The position numbers and the translations under genes are program-made. A stretch of DNA of 64,000 nt, from the NCBI RefSeq assembly GCF_006716185.1, contig NZ_VFOP01000001.1:3162001-3226000 (forward strand), read 5' to 3'. How positions within the stretch are numbered: position 1 is the stretch's first letter; each line of letters opens with the position of its first letter. This document shows positions 1 through 9,172 of the stretch, one piece after another. The stretch comes from Ornithinicoccus hortensis. Lineage in GTDB: Bacteria; Actinomycetota; Actinomycetes; Actinomycetales; Dermatophilaceae. The notes beneath the pieces were generated by a model. The model made no database searches. It had not been told where the DNA came from and worked only from the letters and a program-made list of their open reading frames with translations.

Positions 1-731
1 GGTGGATCGGGGAAGCCCTGGTGCTCGCGGTAGGTCTGGCGGAAGAAGGCCATCAGCCCAACGAAGAACCGGCTCAGGTCGGTGTCCAGTGCCGCGATGC
101 GGTCCTCGACCTCGGCCGTCGCGAGTGCCTGGTGGGTCAGGTCGAGCCCCACCATGGTCAGCGGCCACGCCTCGTCCACGACGATGGCCGCGGCCTCCGG
201 GTCGACCCAGATGTTGAACTCTGCGACAGCGGTCCAGTTGCCCTCGTGGTAGCCGCCGCCCATGATGACGACCTCCCGGACGCGCTCGACGATCCGCGGC
301 TCGAGCCGGGCGGCGAGCGCCAGGTTGGTCAGCGGCCCGGTCGCCACCAGGGTGACGGTCCCGGGCTCGGCAGCCAGCACCGTGTCGATGATGAACTGGA
401 CCCCGTGTCCCGGCGCAACGGGGACCGTGGGCTCGGGCAGGTCGACACCGTCCAGGCCGGACTCGCCGTGGATGTCCTCCGCCACCTCGACGGCACGCAG
501 CAACGGACGGCTCGCACCTGCGTGGACCGGCACGTCCTCCCGACCACACATGACCAGCACGCTCTGGGCATTGCGGGTGACCTTGTCCACGGTCTGGTTG
601 CCGCCCACGGTGGTGATCCCGAGCAGCTCGATCGCGGGGTCGCCGAGGGCGAGGATGATGGCGACGGCGTCGTCGTGCCCCGGGTCGCAGTCCAGCACGA
701 TCCGGCGTGGTCCCTCGACGGCTCCGGTCAC
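1..731 (-). CDS. Inosine-uridine preferring nucleoside hydrolase (3' end outside window)
   Basis: The reading frame enters the window from a GTG at 731 and runs off the left edge with no stop, so about 243 N-terminal codons are present. The family hydrolyses the N-glycosidic bond of ribonucleosides for purine/pyrimidine salvage in the cytoplasm. The diagnostic Asp-rich calcium and ribose site is visible as VLDCDPGHDDAVAI near residues 12-25, followed by TTVGGN, ATGPLTNLA and the MGGGY and NIWVDPEAA stretches typical of the family. The start is placed at GTG 731 because the frame upstream reaches a stop just before 748; the ribosome binding site there is weak. It is transcribed away from the lipoprotein gene at 814. 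Family identity is firm; substrate range cannot be told. Confidence 0.9.
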   Translation of the reverse strand, partial: MTGAVEGPRRIVLDCDPGHDDAVAIILALGDPAIELLGITTVGGNQTVDKVTRNAQSVLVMCGREDVPVHAGASRPLLRAVEVAEDIHGESGLDGVDLPEPTVPVAPGHGVQFIIDTVLAAEPGTVTLVATGPLTNLALAARLEPRIVERVREVVIMGGGYHEGNWTAVAEFNIWVDPEAAAIVVDEAWPLTMVGLDLTHQALATAEVEDRIAALDTDLSRFFVGLMAFFRQTYREHQGFPDP

Positions 732-813
732 CCTGATCCCGTTTCCATGCCAGCAACTCTCTCAGCTGCCGGCGTGTAGTGTCATGAGGCGGTAGGGCAC
801 GCGAGGAGGGGAC

Positions 814-1421
814 ATGTGGTCATCGATGCCACGGTGCGCCGTCGTGGTCGGCTGCTTCGGCCTGCTCACCGTCGCCGCATGCTCCGCTGAGGCGACCAGG
901 TCGGCTGACGACACCCCAGGTGCGTCAGTCACCCGTTCCGAGGCGCCGATCGCCTCCACGCAGGATGACGCCGCCCGCACGACGAGCCGCACCGAACCCC
1001 CGGCGAGCCTCCCCACCGGGTCGCCCGGCGATCAGCAGCAAGCCGCGGAACAGGCCGCGATGACCTACCTCCAGCGACTGGACGACTTCCGGCGAGGACA
1101 CACCGACCTCGATGCCGTGCGGGGGCTCACGACCTCCTTCGGCATGGAGCGATCGCTGCTGGAGGACACGTACGCCGACTCGTCGCACGAGGTCGTGGCG
1201 AGACCACTCACGAGTTGTTGTCGTCCGAACAGGTCGACAACGAAGAGTTCGCGGTGCTCATCTGCACCGACGTCTCCGAGGTCGACGTGCTGGACGAGAG
1301 CGGCAAGTCAGTAGTGCGCCCCGACCGGATGCCACGCCTGGAGGAGACCGTCACCGTTGTGTGGCACAGGGGCGGGTGGCTGGTCCACGAGACGAGCACA
1401 CTCGGCGACCACGCCTGCTGA
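814..1421 (+). pseudogene. Putative secreted lipoprotein gene broken by a single-base frameshift
   Basis: An ATG at 814 behind a good GAGGAGGGG site opens a protein with a lipobox (LLTVAAC, Cys near residue 23), a Thr/Ser/Pro-rich linker and the start of a small globular domain. Around position 1200 the frame is lost. The rest of the domain continues in the -1 frame as ELLSSEQVDNEEF... to the TGA at 1421, ending in a WHRGGWLVHET stretch. Adding one base at about 1200 would restore a continuous protein of about 202 residues. The two halves look like one domain, so this is either a recent pseudogene or a sequencing error. No family is recognised; resemblance is to small actinobacterial nuclear-transport-factor-like lipoproteins, which is only a guess. 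Confidence 0.65.
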
Positions 1422-1426
1422 CCGCC

Positions 1427-1451
1427 AGGTCCCACCATCCACGCGGGACCT
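1427..1451. terminator. Stem-loop between convergent genes
   Basis: AGGTCCC at 1427-1433 pairs perfectly with GGGACCT at 1445-1451 across an 11-base loop. It lies in the 101-base gap between the lipoprotein remnant and the LLM oxidoreductase, which end towards each other. There is no T-run, as is common in high-GC actinobacteria, so a bidirectional terminator role is inferred from position and symmetry. Confidence 0.5.
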
Positions 1452-1522
1452 TGCCGGCATACGGCGGAGCGGAAGGTGCGCCGGTAACGCGAGGCACCCG
1501 TTGCGCTGGTGCTGAGGCAGGA

Positions 1523-2515
1523 TCACATGTCCTCGACCTTCGGCATGATCTCGTTCTTCAGCTGCTTGAGGTCGTCCATCGTCTTGGAGACGGGCACGTC
1601 GGCGAACGGCGGCCAGAGCATCGGCAGCGTCATCCCGGCCTCCTTGTAGCGCTTGAGCTGGTCGGTGATCTGACCGGCGCTGCCCACCAGCAGGTTGCTG
1701 AGCTTGCCCTGGTCGGACTGGTCGACGTCCTCGTCGGTGATGACGAACCAGATCATGCTGGACATCTCCAGGTCGTCGACCGTGCGGTCGGTGTCGAGCT
1801 TGTCCAGCTCCTCGGCGATGGCCGTGCGCCAGGTTCCCATCGCCTCGGGCGAGTCCTGGATGCCGATCCACCCGGACAGGTTGTACTTCGCGACCCGCTT
1901 GGCCGAGCGCGCCGGGTCCTTGAGCCCACTGAAGAAGATCGGCGGGTAGGGCTTCTGGACCGGCTTGGCGCCGAAGCCGCAGGGGTCGAAGTCGGCGAAC
2001 TCACCGTGGTACTCGAAGACGTCGTTGGTCCAGATGCCCTGCATGATCTCCAGGGTCTCGCGCACGTGTGCGTGACGTCGGGGGAACAGGTGGGTGGCGC
2101 TGGCGGCCGCAAACTCCTCCGGCATCCAGCCGGATCCGACACCGACGTTGAGCCGTCCACCGGAGAGCTGGTCGATCGTGGCCAGCTCCGTGGCCAGGAC
2201 CCCAGGTGCCCGGTAGGGGGTGTCGGTGATGCTCATACCGATCCGCAACTTCGAGGTCTTGGCGGCGAGCCAGGGCAGGAGCGGGAAGCCCTGCAGCCAC
2301 TCGCCGCGCGCGGACACCGGCAGCTGCGTGGGGAAGCCCTCCATCATGCCGAAGGCATACTGCAGCTCACCCCTGTCGGACGCCTCGGGCACGACGATGC
2401 GGTCGAGGGTCCAGACCGAGTCGAAGTCGAGCTCCTCAGCGAGGGCGGTCAACTCCTCGAGCTCCTGGACGGTGACCTTGTCGCGGAAGTTGGGCAGGTA
2501 GAGAGCGAGCTTCAT
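1523..2515 (-). CDS. LLM-class (luciferase-like) F420/flavin-dependent oxidoreductase
   Basis: The 330-residue protein has the bacterial luciferase-like TIM-barrel pattern of the LLM superfamily. Visible are the N-terminal MKLALYLPNF strand, the central GGRLNVGVGSGWMPEEF block that lines the F420/FMN pocket, and PPIFFSGLKDPARSAKRVA. In actinobacteria such enzymes usually use F420, but the sequence alone does not separate F420 from FMN. The ATG at 2515 has an AAGAAGAG site upstream. It lies just downstream of the AMP ligase on the same strand (40-base gap), so the two probably form an operon acting on a common organic-acid or lipid substrate. The substrate is unknown. Confidence 0.85.
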   Translation of the reverse strand: MKLALYLPNFRDKVTVQELEELTALAEELDFDSVWTLDRIVVPEASDRGELQYAFGMMEGFPTQLPVSARGEWLQGFPLLPWLAAKTSKLRIGMSITDTPYRAPGVLATELATIDQLSGGRLNVGVGSGWMPEEFAAASATHLFPRRHAHVRETLEIMQGIWTNDVFEYHGEFADFDPCGFGAKPVQKPYPPIFFSGLKDPARSAKRVAKYNLSGWIGIQDSPEAMGTWRTAIAEELDKLDTDRTVDDLEMSSMIWFVITDEDVDQSDQGKLSNLLVGSAGQITDQLKRYKEAGMTLPMLWPPFADVPVSKTMDDLKQLKNEIMPKVEDM

Positions 2516-2555
2516 GGCACTCTTCTTTCGGGGGTTGGGTGTGGGGACGGGGGTG

Positions 2556-4121
2556 CTACTGGGTGGGCTCGTGCTGGGCCGCCCCCTCGGCCTCGGCCCT
2601 CAGCTGGTCGCGCAGCTCACGCTTGACGATCTTGCCGTAGTTGTTGGTGGGCAGGGAGTCCACGAAACGGAACTCCTTGGGCCGCTTGTAGCGGGCGATG
2701 CGCTCCAGGCACGACGCCGCGAGCTCGTCGGTGTCGGGCCGGTCAGCACCCTCGGCGGTCACCACGAAGGCCACCACGGCCTCGCCCCACTCGGGGTCCG
2801 GTCGACCCGTGACGGCCACCGCTCCCACCGCAGGGTGGTGCAGGAGGGCTTCCTCGACCTCGCGGGGATAGATGTTCATCCCGCCGCTGATGATCAGGTC
2901 CTTGGACCGGTCGTGCAGGGTCAGGTAGCCGTCCTCGTCGAAGGCGCCGACATCTCCCGTATGCAGCCAGCCGCCGCGCAGGGTCTCGGCCGTCGCTTCC
3001 GGGTCGTCCCAGTAGCCCGGCATCACCACGTCGCCGCGCACGAGGACCTCACCGATCTCACCGGCGGGCAGGTCCTGGTCGTCCTCGTCGACGACGCGCA
3101 CCTCGACGTCGGTGCGCGGCACCCCGACGCTCTGCAGGCGGTGCTCGTGGCGCGGGTGGTCGGACTCGGCGTGCTCGGCCTTGGACAGGGCGGTGATCGT
3201 CATCGGCGTCTCGCCCTGGCCGTAGATCTGGGCGAAGCGAGGACCAAGGGTCTGCAGGGCGTGCTGCAGGTCGGCCAGGTACATCGGGGCGCCGCCGTAG
3301 ATGATCGCCTTGAGGTTGGCCAGGTTGGCGCCCACCAGGTCCGGGTCATTGGCCAGCCGCCGGATCATCGTGGGCGCGGCGAAGAAGGTCATCCCGGACC
3401 AGTGGTCCAGCAGGCCCGCGATCTCGGCGCCGTCCACCCCTCCGGACTCCGGCAGCACACTGGTCGCTCCCCGCCCGATGTGCGGCAAGCCGTAGATCCC
3501 CGACCCGTGCGACAGAGGAGCGGCCTGCAGGACGCAGTCCTGGGCGGAGATGGGGTCGAGATCCGCGTAGTAGCTCAGGGAAGCCATCAGCAGGTTGCGG
3601 AAGGTGAGGGTCGCACCCTTCGGGCGTCCCGTCGTGCCGCTGGTGTAGAACAGCCAGGCTGCATCTTCCGGGTGGCGGTCGACCCGCGGGTGCGGGTGCG
3701 CCGAGAGCAGCCGCTCCCAGTCCGGCCCCGGCGCCACCACGACCGTCCGCAGCGAGGGGATCGTGCCCACAAGGGAACTCACGTCCTCGGCGTGCTCCTC
3801 ATCGGTCACGACCGCCGCGGTGCCGCTGTGCCCGAGGACGTAGGCGATCTCGTCGCGGTGCAGCCGGGCGTTGACCGGCACCGCCACCAGCCCGGCCTGC
3901 CAGACCGCGAACTGTGCCTCGAGATACTCCGGCCGGTTGCGCATCACGATGGCGACCCGGTCCCCGGTGGCCAGGCCCAGGGTCTCCCGGAGTCCGCCGG
4001 TGAGGGCGGCCGACCGCTCTGCCCACTGCCGCCAGGTCGCGTGGACGCGCTCGCCCTCAGCGATGGCTGGCGCGTCTGGACGCTGCAGGGCGTGCCGGTC
4101 CAGCCACGTCGACAGATTCAT
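2556..4121 (-). CDS. AMP-dependent acyl-CoA synthetase/ligase
   Basis: This is a 521-residue member of the ANL (acyl-CoA synthetase, NRPS adenylation, luciferase) superfamily, which activates a carboxylate as acyl-AMP and then forms a CoA thioester. The phosphate-binding loop YTSGTTGRPKG lies at about residues 159-169. IYGQGETP (A5-like), GWLHTGDVG, DRSKDLIISGGMNIYPREVE (hinge and A8) and the C-terminal NNYGKIVKREL with the catalytic Lys are all present, so it should be active. The ATG at 4121 is chosen over a longer upstream frame because it has an AAGGTGG site and begins the family domain. It is probably co-transcribed with the LLM oxidoreductase. The acid substrate cannot be read from sequence. 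Confidence 0.9.
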   Translation of the reverse strand: MNLSTWLDRHALQRPDAPAIAEGERVHATWRQWAERSAALTGGLRETLGLATGDRVAIVMRNRPEYLEAQFAVWQAGLVAVPVNARLHRDEIAYVLGHSGTAAVVTDEEHAEDVSSLVGTIPSLRTVVVAPGPDWERLLSAHPHPRVDRHPEDAAWLFYTSGTTGRPKGATLTFRNLLMASLSYYADLDPISAQDCVLQAAPLSHGSGIYGLPHIGRGATSVLPESGGVDGAEIAGLLDHWSGMTFFAAPTMIRRLANDPDLVGANLANLKAIIYGGAPMYLADLQHALQTLGPRFAQIYGQGETPMTITALSKAEHAESDHPRHEHRLQSVGVPRTDVEVRVVDEDDQDLPAGEIGEVLVRGDVVMPGYWDDPEATAETLRGGWLHTGDVGAFDEDGYLTLHDRSKDLIISGGMNIYPREVEEALLHHPAVGAVAVTGRPDPEWGEAVVAFVVTAEGADRPDTDELAASCLERIARYKRPKEFRFVDSLPTNNYGKIVKRELRDQLRAEAEGAAQHEPTQ

Positions 4122-4190
4122 CCGACCGTCCACCTTCTTTGGTGTCGCTGCTGGGGTGCAGGATCCCCGGCATGACGGCATCGTAGTGGA

Positions 4191-4613
4191 ATGCGATTGA
4201 CCGCGCGCCAGGGCCGAGAGCGGCTGGAGACCCACGATCACGGGGTGCTCAGCACGGTGCATCCCGAGCGTGGGGTGGACGCCGTGCCCGTCGTCTTCGC
4301 GGTGTCCGGGGACCTTCTCGGCATACCCGTCGACTTGGTGAAACCCAAGGCCTCCACACGGTTGAAGCGCGAGAAGAACCTGCAGGCGGACCCGCGGGCG
4401 AGCCTGCTCATCCAGCACTGGGACGCACAGGACTGGTCGCGGTTGTGGTGGGTCAGGGCACAACTGCTCTGGGCGCCCGCCGCCAGCGCCGACACCGAGT
4501 CGACGCTGGCGGAGTTCCTCGCAGCGCGCTACCCCCAGTACCGGGCCAAGCCGTTCGCCCGCGTGCTGGTCTTTGACCTCGTGGGCGTCAGCGGCTGGTC
4601 CGCGGCCGACTAG
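4191..4613 (+). CDS. PPOX-class F420-binding protein, Rv0121-like
   Basis: The 140-residue protein has the split-barrel flavin/F420-binding fold of the pyridoxamine-phosphate-oxidase-like superfamily. Its length and sequence pattern (GVLSTVHPERGVDAVPVVF near the N terminus, KPKASTRLKREKNLQADPRAS in the middle, W-rich C-terminal half) match the small Rv0121-type group that is thought to bind F420. The reaction is unknown. It is divergent from the AMP ligase across a 69-base gap that must hold both promoters. It is convergent with the SARP gene. Confidence 0.8.
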   Translation: MRLTARQGRERLETHDHGVLSTVHPERGVDAVPVVFAVSGDLLGIPVDLVKPKASTRLKREKNLQADPRASLLIQHWDAQDWSRLWWVRAQLLWAPAASADTESTLAEFLAARYPQYRAKPFARVLVFDLVGVSGWSAAD

Positions 4614-4665
4614 CCACGTTGCCTCGCGCTCCCCCGCCGCGGGCGTGGAGTCGCTGTCGCGGGGC

Positions 4666-7644
4666 CTACCAGGCCTCGTGCGCCTGCTCGGCCGGGAGGC
4701 CGCAGTCCTGCCGGATGCTGCCGGCGAGCTCCCGCACACCGGCGGCACGGTCCTCCTGACCCACCTGGTCGAAGATGTCGGACATGACGAGCATCGCGCG
4801 GAACTCCAGCTCACGCAGCCCCTCCCGACGGGCGCGGGCGAGACCCTCCTCGGCCCTGGCCAGGGCTTGACTGGGGTCGGCAGCACCCTCGACCCGGGCC
4901 AGGCCGATCAGACACACCACCCTGTCGGCTTGCTCCCGTTGCTCGATCGCCTCCTCGAGCGATTGCAGCAGCAGTTCGTGGGCCGCCTCGGCGTCCCCCT
5001 GACGGAATCTCAGCTGCCCGAGCAGCCCGCCCAGCTCACTACGCAGCACATGGTTCGAACGTTGCTCCGCGAGGGTGATCGCCTCGAGGAGCAGCGGCTC
5101 CGCCTCCTCCAGACGCCCCCGGCGCAGTTCCAGCATGACCAGGTTGCGCAGCGAGAAGGCCCGGGAGTCCGGAGAGCCGGATTCGGCGAGAAGCTCGCGG
5201 AGCACGGCTTCGGCCTGCTGGTATCGCTCGAGGAGCAGCAGGATGAGGCCGACATTGCTGCGGATCGTCCGCCCTCGTGCGGCATCGCCGGCATCCTCGC
5301 AGCGGCGGCGAGCGACCGCCAGGTGGCCCCACGAACGCAGGAACTGGCCACGAAACATGAGCAGGTTGGTGTAGTTGTTGTGGACGACGGCGAGGCGGGC
5401 CGGATCGCCGGAGGCGAGGGCCAGCGAGCGCGCCCGCTCCCACTGCTCCACCGCTTCCTCGTGGTCACCCAGCTTGCCGGTGATCCGGGCCAGCGACTGC
5501 ATGGCGGTGGCCGCGGCGCCGAGGTCACCACGTCGCTCGGCGACGAGCACAGCGCTGCGGTGCAGCCGCTGCGCGAGGTCGGGCCGGCCCCGGCCGGTGA
5601 GAGCGTTGCCGCCGAGGATGTGCGACAGGCCGGTGACCTCCTCGTCCGCGGAGGGCGGTGCCTGTTCGACCTCGGCCACCAGCGGCTCGGCGGCGCTGTC
5701 CAGCCACTGATTGGCCTCACGCACGCTCTGGAACCGCGACTGCTCCCGGTCGCTACCGCCGAGAGCATCGACGGCCTCGACCTGGGCCAGGTAGTAGGCC
5801 AGCAACCGGTGCTGCATCTGCTCCCGCTCCGCCGGGCCCACGTCCTCCGCCCGCTCCCGGGCATACACCGCCAGCAGGTCGTGCTGGTCCACCCACCCAT
5901 CGTGCAGCTGCGCCAGGTTGGCACGGACCAGACCTTCGACTGCTGCCCTGGTGGTGCCCACGTCGGTGTCGGTCAGCGCGGCCAGCCCACCGACGTCGAC
6001 GCGGTCACCGCGGGTGACCCCCAGGGCGGTGAACAGGTGTAGCTCCCGAGGACCGAGTGCTTCCACGGACCACGAGAAGACGGTCCGGGCACTGGCCATC
6101 GGGTCGCCGAGGTCGAGCCAGTCCAGGACGTCTCCGGAGCCGCCAGCCCGGGTGGCCGGATCGAGACCGGTGGGCACGGTGTCCTGCCGGAGCCGCAGTG
6201 CGGCAACCCGCAGCGCCACCGGCAGACCGGCGCACCGGTCCGCCACCCGTCGCAGCGCATCCCGATCAGCGGCCTCGGGATCGCCCGACAGGGACCGGAG
6301 CAGGGTGACGCCGTCGTCGGGCTGGAGCGGACGCAACGCCAGGTGGTGAGCATTCTCCCGGGCGAGCACCCCACCCAGGTGGTCCCGGCTCGTGACGAGG
6401 CTGAGGCATCCCGACTCCGGCGGTAGGAGCGGGCGCACCTGCTCGGCGTCACGCGCATTGTCCAGGAGGACGAGGACCCGGCGCCCGGCGACGTAGCTGC
6501 GGTAGGTCGTGATCCGTTCCTCGGTGTCCTGCAGACCGATCACCGATCCCCCGAGGCCCCGGATGAACCGGTCCAACACGGCGTCCACCGACGCCGCCGG
6601 CGCAGGCCCGTAACCCTGGAGGTCGACGAAGAGCTGCCCGTCCGGGAAGTCCCAGCGGTGCGCGGTCGCCCAGGCGACGGCTAGCGCGCTCTTGCCGACG
6701 CCCGGCAGGCCGGTGATCACGGCGTGGCGGGCCCGGCCGGGCGCCAGCGCCCGGTCGAGGTCGGCGAGTGCCACCTCGCGACCCACCAGCGGCACCGAAG
6801 GCGGGAGTTGGGCGGGCGCCGGCCGGATCCCCTCGGGGTGCCGGCCCGCCTGGTCCGGCCCACCCAAAGGAACCGTCGACGCCCCGCCGGGGGTCACCGG
6901 ACCCTGCCCGCTGAGCACAAAGTCCTGGACCCGCCGCAGGTCCTCGGACGGCTCGAGCCCCAATTCCTCCACCAGCTGCTCGCGGGTCCGCGCATAGACC
7001 GCCAACGCCTCGGCGGGACGCCCCGCCTGGTGCAGCGCCCGCATCAGGTGGACCTGCAGCGGCTCCCGCAAGGGATGTTCGGTGGCGACACGTTGGAGGT
7101 CGGCCAGGACGTCGAGGTGCCGTCCACGGCGGATCTCGGCATCAAAGAGCACTTCCGTCAGGTCCAGCCGCAGGGTGGCGAGCCGTTCCGCCTCGTCGGC
7201 CAGGAGCGGGACGTCCAGTCCGGGATAGGCCGCACCGTTCCACGGGTCGGGCCACTGGCCCAGCCCCTCCCGGGCCAGGTCCGCGCGTTGGGGCACCCCG
7301 GGATCGGTCGCGAGGGCGCGACCGGCCAGCCGCTCGAACCGGCCGGCATCCAACTCATCGGGCTCGACCCGGAGCAGGTACCCGTGGTGGTCGACGACCA
7401 GCCGGTCCGGCCGGTCCAGCGCCCGGCGAAGCCGGTGGGCGTGCAGGTGGAGTCGGGACTGGGTCCGGTCGTCCCCGCCGTCGGCGGTCCCCGGCCACAT
7501 CGCTCCGGCGAGCAGGTCGAAACTCACCACCTGGCCAGCGCGGGCCAGCAGCACCCCGAGCATCCGCTGCCGAAGGGCGCCGCGGGGGTGCATCCACTCG
7601 CTGCCGCAGCGGTAGCCCACCCGACCCAGGACCTGAAACTCCAT
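4666..7644 (-). CDS. AfsR-like SARP transcriptional regulator with NB-ARC ATPase and TPR repeats
   Basis: The 992-residue protein starts with an OmpR-type winged-helix DNA-binding domain (about residues 1-95) and a bacterial transcriptional activator domain (about 98-240). A linker then leads to an NB-ARC/STAND ATPase with P-loop GLPGVGKS at 312-319 and Walker B LVLLDNA at about 391-397. The C-terminal third is helical with TPR-like repeats (GDHEEAVEQWERARSLA and similar). This is the AfsR/SARP architecture, where nucleotide state and TPR ligand binding gate activation of target promoters. The ATG at 7644 is chosen because the domain begins there and a GGAAAGGGA site precedes it. It is divergent from an MFS exporter; paired heptamers in the gap are a plausible binding site. 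Confidence 0.9.
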   Translation of the reverse strand: MEFQVLGRVGYRCGSEWMHPRGALRQRMLGVLLARAGQVVSFDLLAGAMWPGTADGGDDRTQSRLHLHAHRLRRALDRPDRLVVDHHGYLLRVEPDELDAGRFERLAGRALATDPGVPQRADLAREGLGQWPDPWNGAAYPGLDVPLLADEAERLATLRLDLTEVLFDAEIRRGRHLDVLADLQRVATEHPLREPLQVHLMRALHQAGRPAEALAVYARTREQLVEELGLEPSEDLRRVQDFVLSGQGPVTPGGASTVPLGGPDQAGRHPEGIRPAPAQLPPSVPLVGREVALADLDRALAPGRARHAVITGLPGVGKSALAVAWATAHRWDFPDGQLFVDLQGYGPAPAASVDAVLDRFIRGLGGSVIGLQDTEERITTYRSYVAGRRVLVLLDNARDAEQVRPLLPPESGCLSLVTSRDHLGGVLARENAHHLALRPLQPDDGVTLLRSLSGDPEAADRDALRRVADRCAGLPVALRVAALRLRQDTVPTGLDPATRAGGSGDVLDWLDLGDPMASARTVFSWSVEALGPRELHLFTALGVTRGDRVDVGGLAALTDTDVGTTRAAVEGLVRANLAQLHDGWVDQHDLLAVYARERAEDVGPAEREQMQHRLLAYYLAQVEAVDALGGSDREQSRFQSVREANQWLDSAAEPLVAEVEQAPPSADEEVTGLSHILGGNALTGRGRPDLAQRLHRSAVLVAERRGDLGAAATAMQSLARITGKLGDHEEAVEQWERARSLALASGDPARLAVVHNNYTNLLMFRGQFLRSWGHLAVARRRCEDAGDAARGRTIRSNVGLILLLLERYQQAEAVLRELLAESGSPDSRAFSLRNLVMLELRRGRLEEAEPLLLEAITLAEQRSNHVLRSELGGLLGQLRFRQGDAEAAHELLLQSLEEAIEQREQADRVVCLIGLARVEGAADPSQALARAEEGLARARREGLRELEFRAMLVMSDIFDQVGQEDRAAGVRELAGSIRQDCGLPAEQAHEAW

Positions 7645-7700
7645 GAATCCCTTTCCGCCTGTCGACGATAGCCCTGCCGCCCGCGACGAGCGAGGGGTTT

Positions 7701-7718
7701 GAAAGCGACAAGAAAGCG
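7701..7718 (+). promoter_or_regulatory. Two direct heptamer repeats, candidate SARP operator
   Basis: GAAAGCG occurs at 7701-7707 and again at 7712-7718, separated by four bases, giving an 11-base period. SARP activators typically bind direct heptamers with exactly this one-helical-turn spacing. The pair lies in the 94-base gap between the SARP gene and the MFS gene. Which of the two promoters it serves is not clear; no convincing -10 box was seen. Confidence 0.45.
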
Positions 7719-7738
7719 GGGACACCCACCCTCGGGTC

Positions 7739-9172
7739 ATGGGATTCACAAACACGGGGGTTGACCGACGTGTCCTCACCCGGTGGCAGGTCTACGGCGT
7801 GTGCCTCGTGATGTTCCTCGAGGGACTCAGCTCCTCGAGCATCAACGTCCAGGTGGCGGCGGTACGGGCGGACCTGTCGCCGGGTCCGGTGGGATTGCAG
7901 CTGGTCGCCACGACCTTCCTCATCGCGTATGCAGCACTGCTGCTCCCCGCGGGCCGGCTCGCCGACTGGCTGGACCGGCGCAAGGTCTTCCTTTGCGGCC
8001 TGGGGCTCTTTGCGGTGGGCAGCCTCGCGGGCACGCTCGCCCCGACGGTCGAGGTGCTCATCGGCGCCCGCCTGGCACAGGGCGCCGGCGCGGCCCTGAC
8101 CGCACCCGCCGCGCTCGCCCTCATCACGGCTCCGTTGCCAGCCGGTGCGGAACGGAACCGCCTCGTCGCGCTCTATGGCGCGCTGGGGGCGGTGGGTTTC
8201 TCGACCGGCCTGGTCCTGCCCGGATTCCTGGTGACCCACTACGGCTGGCGCAGCAGCTTTGCCGTGCTGCTGCCGTGCGTGCTCCTGGTCGCGGCGCTGA
8301 CCTGGCGGGTGCCGTCCAACCCGACCGGGCGAGGGGGCGACAGCGCCTCCCGCCCCGACCTGTGGGGCACCGTCGCCCTCTTCGGCCTCATCGGCGGGGC
8401 CACCTGGATGCTCGGTGCGCTCCGCGACCTGACCGCTCCCCTGGCGCTCAGCACCCTGGCGGTTCTGACGGTGCTGGCCACGGTCGTCGTCCGTCGGGGC
8501 CGGACGGTGCCCGACCGTCTCCTGGTGCGGGACGTGCGCCGGGCGATGGCTGCCCTGGCGGGCGCGTTCGCCGGGGTGCTGGCCTCGATCTACGTCCTGA
8601 CGCTCGCGTTGCAGGACTGGCACGGGCTGACTGCCTTCACCGTGGGGCTGCTGGTGTTGCCGCAGCCGGCCTGCTTCGCCCTGCTGGCGCGCTACGGCTC
8701 CGCGTGGGTGAACCGCTCGGGGGCGGTGCTGCCGCTGCTGACCGGTCTGGCCCTGATCACCGCGGCCACCGGCTCCCTGGCGCTGCTCTCCCCGACCCAT
8801 CCGTCGGTGCCCCACGTCCTGGTGGCGATGGCCGGTGTGGGGGCCGGCCTGGCGCTGGCCTACCCGGCCGCCTCGATCATGGCCGTCAATGCGGCACCGG
8901 AGAGCCTGCGGGGCAGCACGGCGGCGGTCCTGACCACGGCCCAGAATGTGGGCGGCAGCGCCGGCCTGGCACTGGTCACCGCCCTGGCCCTGGTCCCGCA
9001 ACCGGACGCACCGGGCAGCCTCACCGCGCCGATGGTGGTCTGCGCCCTCATGGTCCTGGCCGGACTGGTCCTCGCCCTCCGCGCTGGGCGGTCGACGAAT
9101 CCACAGTCACCCGACCCGCAGTCATCCGACCCAGGCTCAGCCGACCAGGTCGGCGTGCCGGAGCACGGGTGA
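7739..9172 (+). CDS. MFS transporter, DHA2/EmrB-like drug exporter
   Basis: This 477-residue multi-helix membrane protein has the major facilitator motif A region (GRLADWLDRRKVFLCGLGLF) after helix 2. The conserved RLAQGAGAALTAPAALALI region and G-rich helix 5 (GALGAVGFSTGLVLPG) fit the drug:proton antiporter families. About 12-14 hydrophobic segments run to a short charged C-terminal tail rich in Ser/Pro/Asp. It should export a small hydrophobic compound using the proton gradient. It is divergent from an AfsR-like regulator, which suggests SARP control. Its stop overlaps the start of the HAD phosphatase (TGATG), so the two are probably co-translated. Confidence 0.88.
   Translation: MGFTNTGVDRRVLTRWQVYGVCLVMFLEGLSSSSINVQVAAVRADLSPGPVGLQLVATTFLIAYAALLLPAGRLADWLDRRKVFLCGLGLFAVGSLAGTLAPTVEVLIGARLAQGAGAALTAPAALALITAPLPAGAERNRLVALYGALGAVGFSTGLVLPGFLVTHYGWRSSFAVLLPCVLLVAALTWRVPSNPTGRGGDSASRPDLWGTVALFGLIGGATWMLGALRDLTAPLALSTLAVLTVLATVVVRRGRTVPDRLLVRDVRRAMAALAGAFAGVLASIYVLTLALQDWHGLTAFTVGLLVLPQPACFALLARYGSAWVNRSGAVLPLLTGLALITAATGSLALLSPTHPSVPHVLVAMAGVGAGLALAYPAASIMAVNAAPESLRGSTAAVLTTAQNVGGSAGLALVTALALVPQPDAPGSLTAPMVVCALMVLAGLVLALRAGRSTNPQSPDPQSSDPGSADQVGVPEHG

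Noticed and set aside
3301-3495. Small plus-strand frames within the AMP ligase and similar short frames elsewhere
   Set aside because: They lie antisense to genes with clear motifs and lack ribosome sites.
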